DNA of 64,000 nt from Lysobacter sp. S4-A87. GTDB taxonomy: Bacteria > Pseudomonadota > Gammaproteobacteria > Xanthomonadales > Xanthomonadaceae. The notes beneath the pieces were generated by a model. That model was not told the origin of the DNA. It ran no database searches and saw only the letters and a list, made by a program, of their open reading frames with translations. Positions 1 through 9,450 of this stretch are shown piece after piece (positions within the stretch are counted from its first letter, which is position 1; each line of letters begins with the position of its first letter). Made by a program: the position numbers and the translations under genes. The stretch spans positions 3,286,001 to 3,350,000 of the forward strand of contig NZ_CP093341.1 of assembly GCF_022637455.1 (NCBI RefSeq), written 5' to 3'.

Positions 1-986
1 AGCGCCGGCAGGGAGCTCGACGGACTCCAAAGGCTCGTGGAGACGGCAAAATCGTCGGCGAACAGGCCGCGCGAATGGACAACCGGCCTGAGCAGGAGCC
101 AGACGTAATCGCACAGCGCGCGCGGTTCGGTCAGCAGTCGCTGGCCGACGGTCCAGGGCCGTCCAAACGTGTCGCCCCAGTGCCAGATGCCGATCCAGGT
201 CAACCACAGAACGATCGCTGCCGTTGGCAACCACAGCAGCCCCAGCCGCGCGGGTGCAGGCAGCTGCGAGTTCCGCTGGTTCGCCGGGCGGTCCAGCACC
301 GTGACCTGCAGTACGAGCAGCAGCGCGGGCAGAAGGAAGCCATTGGCCTTGCTCAAGCCGGCGAGCAGTCCGCAGCCCATCACCGAGACCAATGCCAGCA
401 GCGAGCCCTTGCGGTGGAAGCCGGCGCTGAAGGCATCGTTGGCGCGATACCACAGCGCGATCCCGATCAGCACGAAGGTGACCGGCAGCATCGCATGGCG
501 CTGGATCACGTATGCGACGGTCGATACCCAGAGCGGATGCAGGCACCACAGCGCCGCGCCAAGCAGTGCGGCGGCGCGGGCGTGTGCCTCTCCGAGTTGG
601 ACGCGGCGCCCGGACTGCAACAACACGCCCGCCAGCAGGACACCATTGAGCAGGTGGACGAGCAGGTTGGTCCGCTTGAACGGATACGGGTCCGCCGGCC
701 AGTTGCTGGCATCGATGAGGAAGCTCAGGGTCGACACGGGGCGACCGGTCGGGTCAGCGATGCCGGAAGTTGCGTAACGCAGGAGGCTCGGCCAATCCGC
801 GATCGGACCATAACGCCCCAGCGCCGGCAGATTGGCGAAGTCGTCGAAAAGAAAGCCGCCCTGCAGCGCGGGCAGGAATACAACTGCAGCCAATGCAACG
901 AGCGCGATCGATGCAGCAACGACTGCACGGGTGGAATCAAACCAGCGCGGTGTCATCGGCGACGAGGGAAGCTCAGAGGCGGCCAT
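1..986 (-). CDS. GT-C/TMTC-like membrane glycosyltransferase (partial)
   Basis: This gene runs off the left edge of the window, so only the first 328 codons are seen. It encodes a polytopic membrane protein with a first hydrophobic segment at about residues 21-42, then an acidic FDDF motif (47-50) in the first extracytoplasmic loop, then several more membrane helices. An HPLWVSTVAYVIQR block lies at about 150-163. The acidic loop and HP...QR block recur in the next gene upstream, so the two are paralogs. They resemble GT-C glycosyltransferases of the TMTC/O-mannosyltransferase type, which use lipid-linked sugar donors in the periplasm. The start overlaps the stop of the upstream gene by 14 bases, suggesting translational coupling; ATG at 956 is an alternative. 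Position after pilA suggests a role in pilin or envelope glycosylation, which is inference. Confidence 0.7.
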   Translation of the reverse strand, partial: MAASELPSSPMTPRWFDSTRAVVAASIALVALAAVVFLPALQGGFLFDDFANLPALGRYGPIADWPSLLRYATSGIADPTGRPVSTLSFLIDASNWPADPYPFKRTNLLVHLLNGVLLAGVLLQSGRRVQLGEAHARAAALLGAALWCLHPLWVSTVAYVIQRHAMLPVTFVLIGIALWYRANDAFSAGFHRKGSLLALVSVMGCGLLAGLSKANGFLLPALLLVLQVTVLDRPANQRNSQLPAPARLGLLWLPTAAIVLWLTWIGIWHWGDTFGRPWTVGQRLLTEPRALCDYVWLLLRPVVHSRGLFADDFAVSTSLWSPSSSLPA

Positions 987-2919
987 TGTCAGGGGCGCTG
1001 GCTGGAGGTGCAGCGAGAATGCGCGAGATCTCGGCCAGCTCAGTAGTCAGGTGTCCATCACCGTTCATCGATTCCAGTCGCGCCTTGAGCGCCAGCCCTT
1101 CGCGGCGGTTGGCGGGGGAGCCGGAATCCAGCAGGACCTTTGTCAGATTGGCGATGTATTGGCTGTTGCGCGGTTCGCGAGATGTTGCAAATCGAAGCAG
1201 TCTGATTGCGAAATCTGGATCATGCAGCACGTTCTGCGCGTAGTTTCCGTAGATCGCGTGCACCGGTGCACTGGTCGGGTAGCGGGACAGAAGCGCGTTG
1301 AGCGTCGCCTGCAACTCGGACTCATTCCAAGTGCACTGTCCGACGATGCTGCAGTTCACCAGCGCGTGTGTTGCGCTCAGGGTGTCCGGGCCGGCATCTG
1401 ACCGCAGTGTCAGCTTACGTCGTAGTTGGGACCAGAGTTCGGGGGAAATTGGTCGCTGACTGCGCCCGTCCATGATCAGCAACGCCTGTTCGCCCATGGC
1501 ATTGGTCCTGCTGATGTCGGCGACATGCTCAAACTCGCGTCGCGCCATCGACCATTGCGGCGTTTGAGGATCGTTGCCTGCGCTCCTGAGCAGGGCTTCG
1601 CCGAGGTAGTACGAAGCACGCGGCGAGTCGGCGTTGCGAGTCGCCAGCTCCAGCGGGAGGCGCTGCGGGTTGCCCCAGGCCATGACCTGGAGCGAGCAGA
1701 GGAAAGCAAGCGCGATCAGCGGCATGGCGACGACGACCTGGCGAACGCCGGGGCTGAGCCGGGTGGTCGCCCACGACAAGGGCTGCACCAGGGCCAGCAG
1801 GACTCCCAGCAACGCCAGGTAGTTGCGGTGCTCGAATGCCAGTTCCAGCGCGGGAATATTGCTCGTGAGGCCGTGCGCCACCAGGAACCACCCCAGTCCG
1901 AATCCAACCATGGGCCAGCGGCGTCGACTGGCAATTGCCACGATCGCCAGTCCGGCCAGCAGCATCGCAGACCAGGCGGTTGCCGGCGGCGCGAAAAGCC
2001 CCGTCGAAATCGGAAAGTTGTCGTAGTAGAACCAGAGCCGGTCGGGAGTCGGGTAGAAAATCTGGCCGAGGTACGTGGCAAGCACCGGAATCTGCGTGAG
2101 CAGGCGCTGGCCGACGGTGAAGTCGCGTTGCGCGTACGCCTCCGGCGAGGCCCAGTGCGGCACTGCGAACAGTACAAACGCGGCCACCGCTATCGAAACG
2201 CCTGCGGCGTATGCCCAGACCCAGATCCGCGAGCGATTCCCGTCGCGTCCCTCGAATTTCAGGAAGCATATCTCGAGCAGCAGCGCGAAGCCTGGTACGA
2301 GCAGCGCCGATTCCTTGAAGGCGCAACCAACGACTGTCGACGCGGCCGCGGCCGCGAGCCATGGCCATGCCCGGTTTCCCGCGATCTGGAGGGTGCGGCC
2401 GCGCAGATAGGCCAACACCGCAAGCAGGACGAACGTGGTCGCGGCGATCTCCATCCGCTGCACCACGTAAAGGACGCTGGAGACCTGCAACGGATGCAGC
2501 AGCCAGGCGGCCGACAGCACCCAGGGAATGAGCGTCGACGCGGTGGTCGCCTGGGAGGCGCCTGTCGGCTTGCAAAGTTGTGCAAGCAACAGGCGGCAAA
2601 GCGCGACCACCAGCATGCCGTTGCAAAGGTGGAAGGCCAGATTGGTCAGCTTCAGCCAGAACGGATCCAGGCCGGTGAAGTAGTGGTTCAGCGCAAACGT
2701 GGCCATGGCCAGCGGTCGCCCCGAGGCGCTGGACAAACCATGTCCCACGGCACGGCGCCACTGGGCCATGGTCATTTCGGTGAGCTTCCAGTCCTGGTCC
2801 GCTACCAGGTTCGGGAAGTCATCGAAGATGAACCCTCCATGGAGTCCCGGCCAATAGACAGCCAGGCAGGCAAGCAGCATGACCATTGAAAGGAGCGTGA
2901 AGCGCAGGCGGGAATTCAT
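973..2919 (-). CDS. GT-C/TMTC-like membrane glycosyltransferase
   Basis: This 648-residue protein starts with a membrane helix (about 7-25), carries FDDF at 32-35 in the first periplasmic loop and HPLQVSSVLYVVQR at 143-156, then has about ten hydrophobic segments up to about residue 430. The C-terminal 200 residues are soluble and helical, with TPR-like spacing. This plan of a GT-C membrane half plus helical repeats matches TMTC-type and bacterial pilin or surface-protein glycosyltransferase candidates. ATG 2919 was chosen because the reading frame upstream is low-complexity and crosses pilA antisense. It lies 73 bases after the pilA stop, beyond a strong hairpin, so it is probably transcribed by limited readthrough from pilA or from its own promoter. 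The substrate is unknown. An O-antigen or exopolysaccharide role is the main alternative. Confidence 0.7.
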   Translation of the reverse strand: MNSRLRFTLLSMVMLLACLAVYWPGLHGGFIFDDFPNLVADQDWKLTEMTMAQWRRAVGHGLSSASGRPLAMATFALNHYFTGLDPFWLKLTNLAFHLCNGMLVVALCRLLLAQLCKPTGASQATTASTLIPWVLSAAWLLHPLQVSSVLYVVQRMEIAATTFVLLAVLAYLRGRTLQIAGNRAWPWLAAAAASTVVGCAFKESALLVPGFALLLEICFLKFEGRDGNRSRIWVWAYAAGVSIAVAAFVLFAVPHWASPEAYAQRDFTVGQRLLTQIPVLATYLGQIFYPTPDRLWFYYDNFPISTGLFAPPATAWSAMLLAGLAIVAIASRRRWPMVGFGLGWFLVAHGLTSNIPALELAFEHRNYLALLGVLLALVQPLSWATTRLSPGVRQVVVAMPLIALAFLCSLQVMAWGNPQRLPLELATRNADSPRASYYLGEALLRSAGNDPQTPQWSMARREFEHVADISRTNAMGEQALLIMDGRSQRPISPELWSQLRRKLTLRSDAGPDTLSATHALVNCSIVGQCTWNESELQATLNALLSRYPTSAPVHAIYGNYAQNVLHDPDFAIRLLRFATSREPRNSQYIANLTKVLLDSGSPANRREGLALKARLESMNGDGHLTTELAEISRILAAPPASAPDNGRL

Positions 2920-2935
2920 GTCGTTGCGATCTGCG

Positions 2936-2969
2936 AAAAAACAAAGGGCCGCACAAGGCGGCCCTTTGT
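2936..2969 (-). terminator. Rho-independent terminator after pilA
   Basis: A perfect 12-bp stem (ACAAAGGGCCGC, 2941-2952, with GCGGCCCTTTGT, 2958-2969) encloses a 5-base loop. On the minus strand it is followed by TTTTT (2940-2936). It lies between pilA and the downstream glycosyltransferase-like genes and would reduce their expression relative to pilin. Confidence 0.88.
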
Positions 2970-2992
2970 AACAACAGACTGCGGGCAACCGC

Positions 2993-3421
2993 TTAGCGGC
3001 AGCTGCTCGGCAGGTACTTGTTGTTGACGGTGCTGTTGGTGCAGGTCCAGGAGATGCTGCCGCCCTGGTCGCTCGGCGACATGACGAGCGTGCCCGGGAC
3101 GAGCTTCTTGCTGGCCTTGCCGCCCATCGTGGCGGTGACGACGCCACCGGCGACGGTGACCTGGGAGACGTAGTCGCCCTTGATCGAGCCAGCAACGGCC
3201 AGGCCGGCGGTGGCATTGGTGATCGAGGCGAAGGAGCCGACGTTGGCGTACTGCTCGGCCACGGCGGTCTTGGCGCCCGAAGCCAGGCTCATCGCTTCCG
3301 ACACCTGGCTACGAGCGACGTAGTCCTGGTAAGCCGGCAGCGCGATCGCGGCCAGGATGGCGATGATCGCCACGACGATCATCAGTTCGATCAGGGTGAA
3401 GCCTTGCTGATTGTTCTTCAT
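2993..3421 (-). CDS. pilA: Type IV major pilin PilA
   Basis: PilA is the structural subunit of type IV pili. This 142-residue prepilin has a short leader, MKNNQQG, cut after Gly7 by PilD. The mature protein starts [20 protein letters not shown], with Phe1 that is normally N-methylated and the essential Glu5. The hydrophobic N-terminal helix anchors the subunit before assembly. Two cysteines near the C terminus (WTC and SSC) would form the usual D-region disulfide. The ATG is preceded by AGGGGA at good spacing. Upstream lie a sigma-54 promoter and paired palindromes, and the adjacent pilR-pilS genes encode its expected regulator. The 89-base leader and strong terminator make it a largely monocistronic unit. 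Confidence 0.97.
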   Translation of the reverse strand: MKNNQQGFTLIELMIVVAIIAILAAIALPAYQDYVARSQVSEAMSLASGAKTAVAEQYANVGSFASITNATAGLAVAGSIKGDYVSQVTVAGGVVTATMGGKASKKLVPGTLVMSPSDQGGSISWTCTNSTVNNKYLPSSCR

Positions 3422-3520
3422 GTGATTCCCCTAGGAGTGTTTTTTGTTACTTCACGTGCCTGTGGGCCGGCGTTCCGGTCCTCGGGCAGCCGTGCTCACC
3501 GCACGTGCTGGAAAAGTACA

Positions 3521-3537
3521 CGCATAAGCCGTGCCAA
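3521..3537 (-). promoter_or_regulatory. Sigma-54 promoter of pilA
   Basis: Read on the minus strand the site is TTGGCACGGCTTATGCG. It has the required GG (-24) and GC (-12) separated by exactly ten bases and matches the consensus YTGGCACGRNNNTTGCW at nearly every position. Transcription would start near 3510, leaving a leader of about 89 bases before pilA. Sigma-54 control by PilR is the known mode for pilA in pseudomonads and xanthomonads. Confidence 0.88.
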
Positions 3538-3611
3538 GGTAGCTATTCAGCGCTGAGTAATCCGATCTGCTCGCGATATCACGATTAGGGTCAGTTCTAG
3601 CCCCAGGTGGG

Positions 3612-3659
3612 GTGACGCGTTTCGTCACTGGATTGGGAAAAAGTGACGAGTTGCGTCAC
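3612..3659. promoter_or_regulatory. Paired palindromes, candidate PilR enhancer sites
   Basis: Two 17-bp palindromes of form GTGACG-N5-CGTCAC lie at 3612-3628 and 3643-3659. Their starts are 31 bp apart, about three helical turns, so both face the same side of DNA. They sit about 100-150 bp upstream of the predicted pilA start point, the usual distance for a sigma-54 enhancer-binding protein. Binding by PilR is inferred from position. The rest of the 3422-3835 gap holds the promoter, the leader and a small hairpin (3811-3828), and no convincing gene. Confidence 0.6.
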
Positions 3660-3835
3660 TGCCGCGAGCGCAAGGGACGGGGTAGTTTGGTTGGCCATGC
3701 GGCCCGGACAGGCGGCCCGAAGTGCATTCCGCGCAAGTCGACTTGATGGGTCATGCCGGATGTCCGCGCGAAATCGCGCCAGCGGCGGCACCTGTACTGC
3801 GCGATCAATGCCGGTGCTCGCGCACCGGTGCGGGA

Positions 3836-5284
3836 TCAATCGATCCCCAGCTTCTTCAGCTTGTACCGCAGCGCCCGGAACGTGATGCCCAGCGCCGCTG
3901 CGGTGCGCGTCTTGTTGTAGCGGTTTTCCTGCAGTGCCTGCTGGATCGCCGCGCGCTCGATCTCCTCTATGTAGGAGGGGAGCGGGCTGCTGGCTGTGTC
4001 GCGTGGATTGAGCGTGCGCGGGTCGATCGCCATCATCGGCTGCCCGGGTACGGCAATCGGGGCCGGTGACGGCGGCGAGGCGGTGGCGGCGGGGCTCGCG
4101 CCCGGGAATACCGGGTTCTGCGCCTGCGCTGCCTGCGGCAGGCGCAGGTCGTCGGCAGTAAGGATCTCGTCCTCGGCCAGGGCCAGCGCGCGCTCGAGGA
4201 TGTTCTCCAGTTCGCGCACGTTGCCCGGGAAGGAATAGCTGCGCAGCACCTCGAGGGCGTCGTCGCTGATCGCAGGCACCGGGCGCGACTGCGCCGTGGC
4301 CAGGCGCTTGAGCACCATTGCGACCAGGCCGGACAGGTCATCCTGGCGCTCGCGCAGCGGCGGCACGCGCAGTTCGATGACGTTGATGCGGTAGTAAAGG
4401 TCCTGGCGGAAGCGGCCGTCGGTGACGAGCGCGCCCAGGTCCTTGTGGGTGGCCGACAGGATGCGCACGTCGACCGGTACTTCGCTGTTGGCGCCGACCG
4501 GGCGGATCGACTTTTCCTGGATCGCGCGCAGCAGCTTGACCTGCATCGACAGCGGCAGTTCGGCGATCTCGTCCAGGAACAGCGTGCCGCCGTCGGCGCT
4601 CTGGAACAGGCCCGGCTTGTCGGCGTGGGCGCCGGTGAAGCTGCCCTTCTTGTGGCCGAAGAACTCGCTCTCCATCAACTCGGCCGGGATCGCGCCGCAA
4701 TTGACCGGAACGAACGGGCCGCTGGCGCGACCGCCTTCGGCGTGGATGGTGCGGGCGACCAGCTCCTTGCCCACGCCCGACTCGCCGACGATATAGACCG
4801 GCGCCTGGCTGCGCGCCACCTTGGCGATGGTCTGGCGCAGGGTGGTCATGGCCGGCGACTGGCCGTACAGGCGGGCGGCGACGGCGTCGGCCGGCGGCGC
4901 GCTGCGACGGCTCTCGTGGAGGTCCAGGGCATGGCGGACCAGGTCGCGCAGCACCGCCAGGTCGACGGGTTTGGCGACAAAGTCGAACGCACCGGCCTTC
5001 AGCGCCTCGACCGCCGCTTCGACATTGCCGAAGGCGGTGATCATGGCGACCGGGGTCTCGGGGTGCTTCTGGCTGATCTCTGCGACCAGGTCCATGCCCG
5101 AACCGTCCGGCAGGCGCATGTCGGTCAGGCAGAGGTCATAGCGATTGCGGGACAGCTGGCTGCGTGCCTCCCCGATGGTGGAGGCGGTATCGCAACGCAA
5201 TCCCATCCTCCCCAATGTCATGACGAGCAGCTCGCGAATATCGCGTTCGTCGTCAACCACCAGTGCACTACGTGTTTCGGCCAT
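3836..5284 (-). CDS. pilR: Type IV pilus response regulator PilR
   Basis: PilR is a sigma-54-dependent NtrC-family activator that turns on pilA when phosphorylated by PilS. The 482-residue protein has a receiver domain (about 5-118) with phospho-acceptor Asp55 and conserved Lys105. The AAA+ ATPase domain (about 138-380) has Walker A GESGVGKE at 167-174, the sigma-54 contact loop GSFTGA at 214-219 and Walker B GGTLFLDE at 232-239. A Pro-rich linker leads to a Fis-type helix-turn-helix ending RALRYKLKKLGID. The ATG at 5284 follows GGAGGGG; upstream in-frame starts lie in non-conserved sequence. pilS lies 131 bases upstream on the same strand. A partial copy of the pilA palindrome lies in that gap (5338-5354). 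Confidence 0.96.
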   Translation of the reverse strand: MAETRSALVVDDERDIRELLVMTLGRMGLRCDTASTIGEARSQLSRNRYDLCLTDMRLPDGSGMDLVAEISQKHPETPVAMITAFGNVEAAVEALKAGAFDFVAKPVDLAVLRDLVRHALDLHESRRSAPPADAVAARLYGQSPAMTTLRQTIAKVARSQAPVYIVGESGVGKELVARTIHAEGGRASGPFVPVNCGAIPAELMESEFFGHKKGSFTGAHADKPGLFQSADGGTLFLDEIAELPLSMQVKLLRAIQEKSIRPVGANSEVPVDVRILSATHKDLGALVTDGRFRQDLYYRINVIELRVPPLRERQDDLSGLVAMVLKRLATAQSRPVPAISDDALEVLRSYSFPGNVRELENILERALALAEDEILTADDLRLPQAAQAQNPVFPGASPAATASPPSPAPIAVPGQPMMAIDPRTLNPRDTASSPLPSYIEEIERAAIQQALQENRYNKTRTAAALGITFRALRYKLKKLGID

Positions 5285-5415
5285 CGTCCCCTCCGTGCGC
5301 CACGATAACTTAAGGCCGCGTGAAGAGCCAAGCGGAAGTGACGCGCTTCGTGCGTTCAGGTCACACGGCAGGCCGGCGGCAACGATGCGTGGCGTTGACC
5401 GGCCGTCCCGCCGGG

Positions 5416-7038
5416 TCAGGCAGACAACAAGGTATGGCTGCCGACCAGCCGGATCCGGAAGCAGCCCCCGCCGCCGGGCATCGCGACGTAGTCCAGGGTC
5501 GCCTGGTTGGCCCGGCAAAGTTCCCGGGCGATGTAGAGGCCCAGGCCGGTGCCATGGCTGGAGGTGGTGAAGAACGGCCGGAACAGGCGCGACGCAACCG
5601 ACTCCGGAATGCCCGGGCCGCGATCGAGTACGTCGATCGAGGGGGTGCCGGCCTCGTCGGCAAAGACATGGACCGACACGCGCGCCGGTTCGCCCGGCAT
5701 CCGCCCGTAGGTCAGGGCGTTGTGCACCAGCACGGTCAGCACCTGGTGCAGCTGGCGCGGGTCGATCATCACCGGCAGGCGCGCGACCTTGCCGCCGGTG
5801 CGAAGGGTGTCGTGGTCGAGCGGGTGGCTCTCCAGGTACTCCTCGACGAACATGCGGGCGAAGCCGACCAGCTCGACGTGCTCCGGCTTGGCCGGTTCGC
5901 GCCGGGCCATGCCCAGCACGTTCTCGACGATGCCGTTCATGCGCACGCCCTGCTGACGGATGATCTCCAGCAGCCGCCGCTCTGCGGTCGGGATGTCGTC
6001 GGACTCCTCCAGCAGTTGCACCGCGTAATTGATCGCGGCCAACGGGTTGCGGATCTCGTGGGCCAGGCTGGCCGAGAAGCGCCCCAGCGTGGCCAGGGTC
6101 ATCGACTCGGCATGGCGCGACAGCAGCGAGGTGTCATCGAGGAAGACCAGCACCTGGTCGCTGCCGGCAAGCAGGCGGGTGAAGCGCGGCACGACCTCGG
6201 GCAGGTCCGGCGCAAGCTGCACCGGACTGTCGTTGTTGCTGCCGTCGCTGCGCCAGCGCTGCAGGCGGCGCGCCAGTTCCGGCGCTGCCACGGCCAGGCT
6301 GCGGCGGCCGTGCAGGTCGGTGCTCTCGCCGGCGTCGCCGAGCAGCAGCATCGCCGCCTCGTTGGCCAGGCGTATGCAGTCGCCGCGGTCGACCAGCAGG
6401 ACGCCGGTGCGCAGGCGACGGATGATCAGCTCGTTGATCTCGCCCAGGTGCGCGGCTTCGGCACCGCGGCGCTCGGCCAGGTCGTAGCTGTCGCGCATCT
6501 GCCGGCCGAGGATGCTGGTCAGGGTGGCGATGGCCATGTAACCGATGCCGAACATCATCGGTTCGGCCAACGTGCGGCGATCGACCGTCACGTCCAGCGC
6601 GCTCCAGGCGAACTCGCCAAACAGGCCGGCCACCGCCACTGCGGCGGCGCCGAGGCCGTAGCGTGGTGGCAGCAGCAGTGCGGCCGCGCCGACGTTGAAC
6701 AGCAGCATCAGCGCGATGCCGGTGCCCGCGGTGGGCATGGTGTGCATCGCCAGCAAGCCGAAGAACAGGTCCGCCGCGATGCCGGTCAGGGTCTGGCTGC
6801 GCAGCTCGCCACGCTTGCCGAACGCAAACAGCAGTGCGGCGATGAACAGATAGGCCAGCGCTACCGAGCGCGCGCCCAGGGCATGGCGCAGCGGCTCGAC
6901 CAGTTCGGTGGCCGGGCCGAACAGGAAAAACACCAGCAGGGCCGCTTCGAGCAGCCGGTACAGGGTGAAGAAATAGAGCTCGCGGCGCAGCGCGCGATCG
7001 GCATCGGCGGCATCGATCGGGGCAAGTGCTAGCGGCAA
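5416..7038 (-). CDS. pilS: Type IV pilus sensor kinase PilS
   Basis: PilS is the membrane histidine kinase partner of PilR. It has about six transmembrane helices in residues 20-178, a PAS-like segment (about 205-300), a dimerisation/phosphoacceptor box LAHEIRNPLAAI with His327, and an HATPase domain with DRGPGIPE (about 472) and GTGLGL (about 498). No ATG or GTG is available near the conserved start. TTG 7038 gives 540 residues, in line with known PilS, but its ribosome site is weak, so the start is provisional. The gene is divergent from sucC. PilS is known to sense pilin levels in the inner membrane through its transmembrane domain. Confidence 0.93.
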   Translation of the reverse strand: MPLALAPIDAADADRALRRELYFFTLYRLLEAALLVFFLFGPATELVEPLRHALGARSVALAYLFIAALLFAFGKRGELRSQTLTGIAADLFFGLLAMHTMPTAGTGIALMLLFNVGAAALLLPPRYGLGAAAVAVAGLFGEFAWSALDVTVDRRTLAEPMMFGIGYMAIATLTSILGRQMRDSYDLAERRGAEAAHLGEINELIIRRLRTGVLLVDRGDCIRLANEAAMLLLGDAGESTDLHGRRSLAVAAPELARRLQRWRSDGSNNDSPVQLAPDLPEVVPRFTRLLAGSDQVLVFLDDTSLLSRHAESMTLATLGRFSASLAHEIRNPLAAINYAVQLLEESDDIPTAERRLLEIIRQQGVRMNGIVENVLGMARREPAKPEHVELVGFARMFVEEYLESHPLDHDTLRTGGKVARLPVMIDPRQLHQVLTVLVHNALTYGRMPGEPARVSVHVFADEAGTPSIDVLDRGPGIPESVASRLFRPFFTTSSHGTGLGLYIARELCRANQATLDYVAMPGGGGCFRIRLVGSHTLLSA

Positions 7039-7178
7039 GCGGCGGTCCGGGTGGGGCGGGTGGTGGCCGCGAGTATGGGGGGCGGCGGGACATTGTTGCC
7101 AGATGTGGCGGTTAGCCGCTCCCCGACTGCGGGAGGAGGGCTTGGAGCGAAGGCGGGCAAGGAGGCGACGCGGCGGTT

Positions 7179-7207
7179 TTGCCCGAACCGCCCCGATCGG
7201 CGACAAT
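7179..7207 (+). promoter_or_regulatory. Candidate sigma-70 promoter of sucCD
   Basis: TTGCCC (7179-7184) and GACAAT (7202-7207) are spaced by 17 bp, each matching four of six consensus bases. They lie about 65 bases before the sucC start in the pilS-sucC divergent gap. Confidence 0.4.
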
Positions 7208-7270
7208 ACGGCCCCCTCGCGCTCGGCCGTGCCGGACCGCGGGGATTCTTTTCACTCCCCTCGGTGACGC

Positions 7271-8437
<1,167 letters not shown>

Positions 8438-8449
8438 GGGGCCACAGAC

Positions 8450-9325
8450 ATGTCCGTTTTGATCAACAAGAACACCAAGGTGATCGTCCAGGGCTTCACC
8501 GGCTCGCAGGGCACCTTCCACGCCGAGCAGATGCTCGATTACGGCACCAAGGTCGTCGGTGGCGTGACCCCGGGCAAGGGCGGCACGCAGCACCTGGGCC
8601 TGCCGGTCTTCAACACCGTGCGTGACGCCGTCAATGCAACCGGCGCCGACGCTTCGGTCATCTACGTGCCGCCGCCGTTCGCGGCCGACGCGATCCTGGA
8701 AGCGGCCGATGCCGGCATCAAGGTCATCGTCTGCATCACCGAAGGCATCCCGGTGCTCGACATGCTGCGCGTCAAGAACACCCTCAAGGGTTTCGAGGAC
8801 GTCGTGCTGGTCGGCCCGAACTGCCCGGGCGTCATCACCCCGGGCGAGTGCAAGATCGGCATCATGCCGGGCCACATCCACATGCCGGGCAAGATCGGCA
8901 TCGTCTCGCGTTCGGGCACGCTGACCTATGAAGCGGTCAAGCAGACCACCGACGTGGGCCTGGGCCAGTCGACCTGCATCGGCATCGGCGGCGACCCGAT
9001 CAACGGCACCAACTTCATCGACGCGCTGAAGCTGTTCCAGGAAGACCCGCAGACCGAGGGCATCATCATGGTCGGCGAGATCGGCGGTTCGGCCGAGGAA
9101 GAAGCGGCCGAGTTCATCAGCAAGTACGTGACCAAGCCGGTCGTGGGCTTCATCGCCGGCGCCTCCGCACCGAAGGGCAAGCGCATGGGCCACGCCGGTG
9201 CGATCGCCTCGGGCGGCCAGGGCACGGCCGAAGGCAAGTTCGCGGCGATGGAAAAGGCCGGCGTCACGACGGTGAAGTCGCCGGGCGACCTGGGTGCCGC
9301 GATTGCCAAGCGCCTGAAGGGCTGA
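8450..9325 (+). CDS. sucD: Succinyl-CoA synthetase, alpha subunit
   Basis: SucD is the CoA-binding alpha subunit carrying the transient phosphohistidine. It is 291 residues long, with an N-terminal Rossmann CoA-binding domain ([19 protein letters not shown]) and the active-site loop GHAGAIASG, whose His is phosphorylated during catalysis. [20 protein letters not shown] is the conserved central block. It forms a two-gene operon with sucC and ends shortly before a long hairpin that likely terminates the transcript. Confidence 0.97.
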   Translation: MSVLINKNTKVIVQGFTGSQGTFHAEQMLDYGTKVVGGVTPGKGGTQHLGLPVFNTVRDAVNATGADASVIYVPPPFAADAILEAADAGIKVIVCITEGIPVLDMLRVKNTLKGFEDVVLVGPNCPGVITPGECKIGIMPGHIHMPGKIGIVSRSGTLTYEAVKQTTDVGLGQSTCIGIGGDPINGTNFIDALKLFQEDPQTEGIIMVGEIGGSAEEEAAEFISKYVTKPVVGFIAGASAPKGKRMGHAGAIASGGQGTAEGKFAAMEKAGVTTVKSPGDLGAAIAKRLKG

Positions 9326-9338
9326 TTTTCGCAACTGC

Positions 9339-9386
9339 ACGGCCCGCGGGTTCGGATGGATTCCATCCGGGGCCGCGGGCCGTTCC
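9339..9386 (+). terminator. Terminator hairpin after sucCD
   Basis: An 11-bp perfect outer stem ACGGCCCGCGG (9339-9349) pairs with CCGCGGGCCGT (9373-9383). A second stem, GGATGG-ATT-CCATCC, lies inside it. The following T-run is short, so termination may be partial. Confidence 0.65.
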
Positions 9387-9450
9387 TGTATCCGCCGCCA
9401 GGTGCTGCGGTATTGTGTGGTTGCGACAGCGTTGGGGAACGCAACGGGCA

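Noticed and set aside
3597-3839. 80-codon minus-strand frame upstream of pilA
   Set aside because: It overlaps the two regulatory palindromes, has no motif and lacks a ribosome site.
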